From assembly GCA_030917445.1 (NCBI GenBank), contig JAUPUR010000035.1:1-8991 (forward strand): a DNA stretch of 8,991 nt, read 5' to 3'. This DNA comes from Patescibacteria group bacterium (GTDB taxonomy: Bacteria; Patescibacteriota; Microgenomatia; Levybacterales; UBA12049). The translations under genes and the position numbers were made by a program. Positions 4,935-8,991 of this stretch are shown here, in pieces (positions within the stretch are counted from its first letter, which is position 1; the number at the start of each line of letters is the position of its first letter). Under the pieces are notes generated by a model. That model made no database searches, had not been told where the DNA came from, and was given only the letters and a program-made list of their open reading frames with translations.

Positions 4935-6287
4935 ATGACTCAAACTGAAGCTTTGAATATTCTCAAATTAGGTGTCAATGTTTTTCTTACAGGTGCAGCG
5001 GGATCTGGCAAAACATATGTGCTCAATCAGTACATTGAGTATCTTCGACTTAAAAAAATTTCTGTTGGCATAACTGCAAGTACTGGAATTGCAGCGACTC
5101 ATATGGGTGGCGTGACAATTCATAGTTGGTCAGGAATGGGAATTCATGACTCTCTTACGACTAAGGATTTGGCAGATATGTATAAAAAACAGTATCTGCG
5201 AAAACACTATATACGTGCCAAAGTTTTGATTATTGATGAGATTTCTATGCTACATGCACATCAGCTGGATATGATAGATCAAATATGCCGTTATTTTAAA
5301 AAAAATGACCTTCCATTTGGTGGAATGCAGCTTGTTATGTGCGGTGACTTTTTTCAGCTTCCTCCAGTAACAAAGTTTCAAAAAATAAAAGATCAGGCTT
5401 CATTATTTGAACAAGCAAAGACTGATTTTGTTACTGAATCACATATCTGGAATGAGATGAATTTGTATATTTGTTATTTGGATGAGCAGCATAGACAAGA
5501 TGATGCTTCATTTTTACGAGTACTCAATGACATACGAGCAAGCGATGTAAATGAAACAACAGTTGAGTACCTTACTGACCGGTTGAATAAGTCTGTTGAA
5601 GGTTATAGCAAGCCTACCAAGCTTTTTACACATAATACGGATGTTGATACATTGAATGCAGAGCATTTAGAAAGGTTAAGTTGTGAGAAGCATGAGTATT
5701 TTATGGTAGGGCGAGGAAATATCACACTTAATCAAACACTCAAAAAGAGTTGCCTTGCACCCGAGCGGTTAATACTTAAAGTGGGCGCACAGGTGATGTT
5801 TGTCAAAAATAATTATGATCAAGGGTATGTCAATGGAACACTTGGAGAGGTTATTCATTTTGACAAAGATGATCATCCAGTTGTGAGGACATTTGATGGT
5901 GCCGAAATTGTCGTTGGTCAGGCGAGTTGGGAAATAAAAGAGGACAATGTCGAACTTGCAGCGATCTCCCAAATACCGTTGCGTCTTGCTTGGGCGATCA
6001 CGGTACATAAGTCTCAAGGGATGAGTCTTGATGCAGCTGAGATAGATCTCAGCAGGTCATTTGTGCCGGGACAAGGATATGTTGCTCTCTCGCGAGTGAG
6101 GTCACTCAAAGGATTGAGTTTGCTTGGTATGAATCAGATGGCGCTGACAGTTAATGAACAGGTAGCAGAACTAGATCAGGATTTTAAAAAGAGCTCAGAT
6201 GAAGGAGTGATTTATCTGTCAAATCTGGGTAAAAATAAAACTGAAGAGATGCAAGAATCATTTCTCCAACATCTTCTCAGTGAATAA
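4935..6287 (+). CDS. Pif1-family DNA helicase (superfamily 1B)
   Basis: Pif1 helicases are 5'-to-3' DNA helicases that act on forks, G-quadruplexes and DNA-RNA hybrids. The 450-residue protein holds the core motifs in order: Walker A GAAGSGKT (20-27), Ia TASTGIAA (47-54), Walker B LIIDEISM (98-105), motif III GGMQLVMCGDFFQLPPV (129-145), motif IV region LDEQHRQ (182-188), GAQVMFVKN (284-292), and the late motifs WAITVHKSQGMSLD (353-366) and GYVALSRVRSLKGL (381-394). It ends about 55 residues after the last motif, so it is a minimal form without the C-terminal accessory domains of some bacterial members. It is transcribed alone after a terminator and ends exactly against the stop of the convergent methyltransferase. 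Confidence 0.95.
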   Translation: MTQTEALNILKLGVNVFLTGAAGSGKTYVLNQYIEYLRLKKISVGITASTGIAATHMGGVTIHSWSGMGIHDSLTTKDLADMYKKQYLRKHYIRAKVLIIDEISMLHAHQLDMIDQICRYFKKNDLPFGGMQLVMCGDFFQLPPVTKFQKIKDQASLFEQAKTDFVTESHIWNEMNLYICYLDEQHRQDDASFLRVLNDIRASDVNETTVEYLTDRLNKSVEGYSKPTKLFTHNTDVDTLNAEHLERLSCEKHEYFMVGRGNITLNQTLKKSCLAPERLILKVGAQVMFVKNNYDQGYVNGTLGEVIHFDKDDHPVVRTFDGAEIVVGQASWEIKEDNVELAAISQIPLRLAWAITVHKSQGMSLDAAEIDLSRSFVPGQGYVALSRVRSLKGLSLLGMNQMALTVNEQVAELDQDFKKSSDEGVIYLSNLGKNKTEEMQESFLQHLLSE

Positions 6288-6734
6288 TTATTTCTTGAGG
6301 TACAAATAGACATTATCTTTTGATTTTTCATATTCCCAGGTTGGAAATGGATAATAATTTAAAAGAATCCGCGTACCTTTTTTTAGCTCATTTTGGAGTT
6401 TGGCTTCAAGCGCTTGCATAATATCAGGCATTGGGTAGATGCATACAATATTAAATCGAGAGAGATCTTCATCCCAGAAATTTTTTCGATGAATAATTAT
6501 ATTTTTTTCAAGTGAACTTTTTTTTATAAGATCTTCTGAAAGGTCTGCAAGCAATGGATCAAGTTCAAACCCTTCAACAAGAGCTTTCTTTTTTGCAAAT
6601 TCAATACTAATTCGACCATCACCACTTCCAAGATCAGCTACTCTTTCAAATGGTTTTACTTCTGAAAGGTCGATCATCGTTTGCACACGATAACGAGAAG
6701 TTTTAAAAAAAGGGATAAATGGGAGTGAGTTCAT
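6288..6734 (-). CDS. FAM173/ATPSCKMT-like class I methyltransferase, copy 2
   Basis: This second SAM-dependent methyltransferase (148 residues from ATG 6734-6732) has PFIPF near its start, DLGSGDGR (34-41), GFELD (55-59), KNFWDEDLSRF (84-94), IYPMPDIM (99-106) and PTWEYEK near the end. It aligns throughout with the protein at 3836-4291, sharing the KxFWxExLSxF and IYxMxxIMxxLExKL patterns, so the two are paralogues. The substrate is unknown; lysine methylation of ATP synthase subunit c is only a family-based guess. A GTG at 6752-6750 would add six residues. I prefer the ATG because the GTG directly abuts an AT-rich -10-like TATATT, while TACACT (6749-6744) lies nine bases before the ATG. Confidence 0.83.
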   Translation of the reverse strand: MNSLPFIPFFKTSRYRVQTMIDLSEVKPFERVADLGSGDGRISIEFAKKKALVEGFELDPLLADLSEDLIKKSSLEKNIIIHRKNFWDEDLSRFNIVCIYPMPDIMQALEAKLQNELKKGTRILLNYYPFPTWEYEKSKDNVYLYLKK

Positions 6735-6747
6735 TGCTTTTGAAGTG

Positions 6748-6781
6748 TACACAATATATTCAAAAGACGCTATAATAATAT
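6748..6781 (+). promoter_or_regulatory. Promoter candidate for the alpha/beta hydrolase gene
   Basis: TACACA (6748-6753) and TATAAT (6771-6776) are 17 bp apart, giving a start about five bases before ATG 6788. An overlapping TAATAT (6776-6781) ends exactly six bases before the ATG. The region overlaps the divergent methyltransferase promoter. Confidence 0.5.
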
Positions 6782-6787
6782 CTTCTG

Positions 6788-7900
6788 ATGATAACTCCTG
6801 AAAAAGTAGAAAAAATATCTCTTGATCCTGAAGATACTACAATGCCTTCTCAAAATTCTCGGTCTAAAAAATTTCTTATTTTTGGCGTACTTTGTGTTTT
6901 TGTGCTTGGACTTTTATTCTTTTTCAAACCTAAAAACGAAAATACACAAAAAATATCCCCACAAGAGATCCAAACTCAATCTGAGCTAGAGTCTGATCCT
7001 TTTTATGAGCTTACTATTCCATATCTAAGGTCTAGACAGTATGAAAGCAAGTTGGAGGAGCCTGAATTTTATGCTGAAAGTGGAAATTACACGTCATACC
7101 TTACAAGTTATAGTTCTGATGGTAATAATATTAATAGTTTGTTAACGATTCCAGAAGGTGAGGTTCCTGATGGGGGTTGGCCTGCTGTGATATTTATTCA
7201 CGGATATATTCCACCGCTTCAATATGTGACGACAGAAAAGTATGTTGATTATGTCGATTTCCTTGCTCGAAATGGATTTGTAGTTATGAAGATAGATCTC
7301 AGAGGTCATGGTGAATCAGAAGGAGAGCCTGGAGGAGGGTATTATGGTTCTGATTATATAGTTGATACGTTGAGTGCTTATACTGCACTTCAAGCTTTTG
7401 AAAAAGTGAATAAAGACAAAATAGGACTATGGGGGCATAGTATGGCTGGAAATATCATTATGAGAAGTATGGCCGCAATGCCAAGTATTCCGGCGGGAGT
7501 TATATGGGCAGGAGCAGTGTATACCTATGTAGATATGCGAGAGTATGGTATTCAAGATTCAAGTTATCAGCCTCTTCCTACAGATACACAACGACAATCA
7601 AGGCGGAGAGAGCTTTTTGAAAAACATGGAACACCGAGTGCAGAGAGTGTCTTTTGGCAAGAAGTAGCTCCTGTTAATTATCTTTCTGATCTTGAAGGTG
7701 CTGTACAAATCCATCATGCCATTGATGATAATGTTGTCAGTATTGGGTATAGTCGTGATTTAAGTAGTTATTTAGAAAATGAGAGTATCCCACATGAGCT
7801 TCATGAGTACGTGAGTGGGGGACATAATATAACTGGGGGGAGTTTTGTTACAGCGATGCAAAGAACTGTTGATTTCTATAAGAAGTATCTAGGTGAATAA
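6788..7900 (+). CDS. Membrane-anchored alpha/beta hydrolase (S9 peptidase/dienelactone-hydrolase-like)
   Basis: The 370-residue protein has a cytoplasmic N-tail (1-28), one membrane helix (29-46) and a large external domain. The hydrolase signatures are FIHGY (136-140, oxyanion region), DLRGHGESEG (170-179), the nucleophile elbow GHSMAG with Ser218, Asp313 in HAIDDNVVS, and His346 in SGGHNITGG. The complete Ser-Asp-His triad indicates an active esterase or peptidase facing outward; the substrate cannot be told. A segment around 245-300 is a likely cap insert. It is the first of three closely spaced plus-strand genes (gaps of 24 and about 74 bp). An internal ATG at residue 19 could also serve as the start. 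Confidence 0.93.
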   Translation: MITPEKVEKISLDPEDTTMPSQNSRSKKFLIFGVLCVFVLGLLFFFKPKNENTQKISPQEIQTQSELESDPFYELTIPYLRSRQYESKLEEPEFYAESGNYTSYLTSYSSDGNNINSLLTIPEGEVPDGGWPAVIFIHGYIPPLQYVTTEKYVDYVDFLARNGFVVMKIDLRGHGESEGEPGGGYYGSDYIVDTLSAYTALQAFEKVNKDKIGLWGHSMAGNIIMRSMAAMPSIPAGVIWAGAVYTYVDMREYGIQDSSYQPLPTDTQRQSRRRELFEKHGTPSAESVFWQEVAPVNYLSDLEGAVQIHHAIDDNVVSIGYSRDLSSYLENESIPHELHEYVSGGHNITGGSFVTAMQRTVDFYKKYLGE

Positions 7901-7912
7901 GTATTTTTTTAG

Positions 7913-7918
7913 TATACT
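7913..7918 (+). promoter_or_regulatory. -10 box for the 7925 gene, leaderless spacing
   Basis: TATACT ends exactly six bases before ATG 7925. No good -35 is seen at the expected distance and there is no Shine-Dalgarno, so this fits a leaderless transcript. Confidence 0.55.
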
Positions 7919-7924
7919 TTTCCT

Positions 7925-8356
7925 ATGCTGTATCATTCACACAAGCATCACTCCAAACGATCTTATCTCATTTTAGGTCTCCTTTCACTCTGTCTTTTTA
8001 TTGTAGGAATTGTTGTTTTTCTTGTTAAAACAGACAAACTTCCTCCGTCTGAAGATGGGTCAGTGTTACTTCCATCTGCTACACCTTCACCACAAGGAAA
8101 GGTAGTTAAGACAGGGATAATTCTTTGCCTCCCGCATAGGGAACAAGGCGAAGTTCAAACTTTGGAATGTGCTTATGGATTGCAAGATGATGAGGGGATT
8201 TATTACGCGCTTTCTGACAGTAGTTCATCATATGAAAATATATCAGCTATATCTATGAATACAGCTGTAACAGTAGAAGGTGATTTTATTCCTCAGCGAA
8301 GTCAAATTTATCCGAGCATAGGAACCATAATGGTCTCAAAGATTTCTACTCTTTAA
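7925..8356 (+). CDS. Membrane-anchored protein with small extracellular beta-rich domain, function unknown
   Basis: The 143-residue protein has a His- and Lys-rich cytoplasmic tail (HSHKHHSKR, 4-12), one membrane helix (about 13-35), a Pro/Ser linker (39-57) and a C-terminal domain of about 85 residues. This domain contains GIILCLPH (64-71), TLECAYGL (79-86), GIYYAL (91-96) and VEGDF (117-121), a strand pattern that could be an OB-type barrel. Two Cys residues (68, 82) could pair outside the cell. I do not know a function. It lies 24 bp after the hydrolase and may act with it at the envelope. Confidence 0.85.
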   Translation: MLYHSHKHHSKRSYLILGLLSLCLFIVGIVVFLVKTDKLPPSEDGSVLLPSATPSPQGKVVKTGIILCLPHREQGEVQTLECAYGLQDDEGIYYALSDSSSSYENISAISMNTAVTVEGDFIPQRSQIYPSIGTIMVSKISTL

Positions 8357-8417
8357 GAAGCATTTTTACTACTGTATTTTTCCTTGACAGATAACGTATA
8401 ATGATGCCAGCCGCTTA

Positions 8418-8423
8418 TATAAA
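8418..8423 (+). promoter_or_regulatory. -10 candidate deciding the start of the last gene
   Basis: TATAAA ends seven bases before ATG 8431, close to the leaderless spacing elsewhere. A perfect TATAAT at 8397-8402 overlaps the upstream ATG at 8401, so that ATG could not be in a transcript made from it. Confidence 0.4.
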
Positions 8424-8430
8424 AATAGCG

Positions 8431-8976
8431 ATGGCAGATAAAAATTCTACCTTACAGAGAAGAGAAAAAAGTAGAGAATCGTTCTACGAACAAACACAGT
8501 CGCTTTTTCGTCCCCTAAAAAATATTCCGAGTATAATTCAACCCTTTCAAAATTCTCAAAATAATAATAAGAATTCTAAGCTGGATGATCTTGTAGCGGG
8601 TTCATCTCGGGTTATACTTGATATTCATAGCACTTTTCCGTTTGATTTTTTCCCAGATGATGTAATTTTAGATGAAACAAAGGTAACAATTCACTCAAAG
8701 TACTTTTTTTTAACGAAAGAAGTGAGAAGTGTTGAATATATTGATATTTTTAATGTTATAGTTCAGCAGGGAGTATTTTTCGCCAAACTTGAACTTGTTG
8801 ATAGGTTTTTTGCTCATCAACCAATTATTATAAATTATCTTAAGAAAAGAGATGCAATGTTAGCTCGTCGGTTAATTCAAGGAATGATTATTGCACAGAA
8901 ACATAATGTTGATATCCGTGGAATACCTGTTGATGAGCTGTTGAAAAAGTTAGATCGGATAGGAAAATCCAGATAG
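8431..8976 (+). CDS. Uncharacterised soluble protein
   Basis: From ATG 8431 the product is 181 residues. It has a charged, Asn/Gln-rich N-terminal third and a conserved-looking core with HSTFPFDFFPDDVILDE, a strand-rich middle (KVTIHSKYFFL, VRSVEYIDIFNVIV) and a helical C-terminus (RRLIQGMIIAQKH, LLKKLDRIGK). There is no signal peptide or membrane helix. The strand pattern ending in a helix recalls PH-like domains, but this is a guess and I know no function. A start at 8401 adds ten residues (MMPAAYIKIA); I prefer 8431 because of the promoter positions and the more ordinary N-terminus MADKNSTLQ. The stop is TAG. Confidence 0.8.
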   Translation: MADKNSTLQRREKSRESFYEQTQSLFRPLKNIPSIIQPFQNSQNNNKNSKLDDLVAGSSRVILDIHSTFPFDFFPDDVILDETKVTIHSKYFFLTKEVRSVEYIDIFNVIVQQGVFFAKLELVDRFFAHQPIIINYLKKRDAMLARRLIQGMIIAQKHNVDIRGIPVDELLKKLDRIGKSR

Positions 8977-8991
8977 TTTTAGCCCACAGAC

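Noticed and set aside
5769..6017. Minus-strand open frame within the helicase
   Set aside because: It is a shadow frame opposite conserved Pif1 motifs, with no start signal.
8384..8402. TTGACA and TATAAT as one promoter
   Set aside because: Both boxes are perfect, but they are only 7 bp apart, far too close for a sigma-70 pair; the TTGACA has no -10 at 16-18 bp.

Overview
The window reads as a compact, AT-rich bacterial chromosome segment, most probably from an uncultivated small-genome lineage such as the Patescibacteria/CPR (possibly Microgenomates-like). This is inference, based on short genes packed on both strands with gaps of 0-130 bp, many promoter -10 boxes only about six bases before the start codon, and many small conserved proteins of unknown function. 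TGA acts as a normal stop (for example at 2937-2939), so the standard bacterial code fits. I saw no CRISPR array, transposase or integrase.

Left edge (1-650): a 5'-partial minus-strand gene of clearly higher GC, with a well-formed promoter, a palindromic operator candidate and a Shine-Dalgarno site. Its promoter is back to back with a promoter for a class II tRNA-Ser (502-586) whose anticodon is ACU instead of the usual bacterial GCU. The last 16 bases of the tRNA plus 21 bases downstream (571-607) recur perfectly at 1812-1848. Between the two copies lies a single gene, a diverged PurM/AIR-synthase-like protein (649-1770). This is the layout of a very small island at a tRNA 3' end, but no recombinase is visible.

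Middle (1900-4900): a four-helix membrane protein, a 47-residue DUF3096-like membrane peptide, a DUF3605-like protein whose stop overlaps the start of methionine sulfoxide reductase MsrB, a TspO/MBR protein, a FAM173-like methyltransferase on the minus strand, and a membrane-anchored cupredoxin with a strong ribosome binding site and a clear terminator. MsrB, TspO and the cupredoxin suggest a redox and envelope theme.

Right part (4900-8991): a Pif1-family helicase, a second FAM173-like methyltransferase facing it stop to stop, then three plus-strand genes: a membrane-anchored alpha/beta hydrolase, a membrane-anchored protein of unknown function, and a soluble uncharacterised protein. Several genes look leaderless, with a TATAAT-like box placed so that transcription would begin at or next to the start codon. 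Three genes instead have clear Shine-Dalgarno sites as their main translation signal (the left partial gene, the DUF3096-like peptide and the cupredoxin), and msrB has an internal one.
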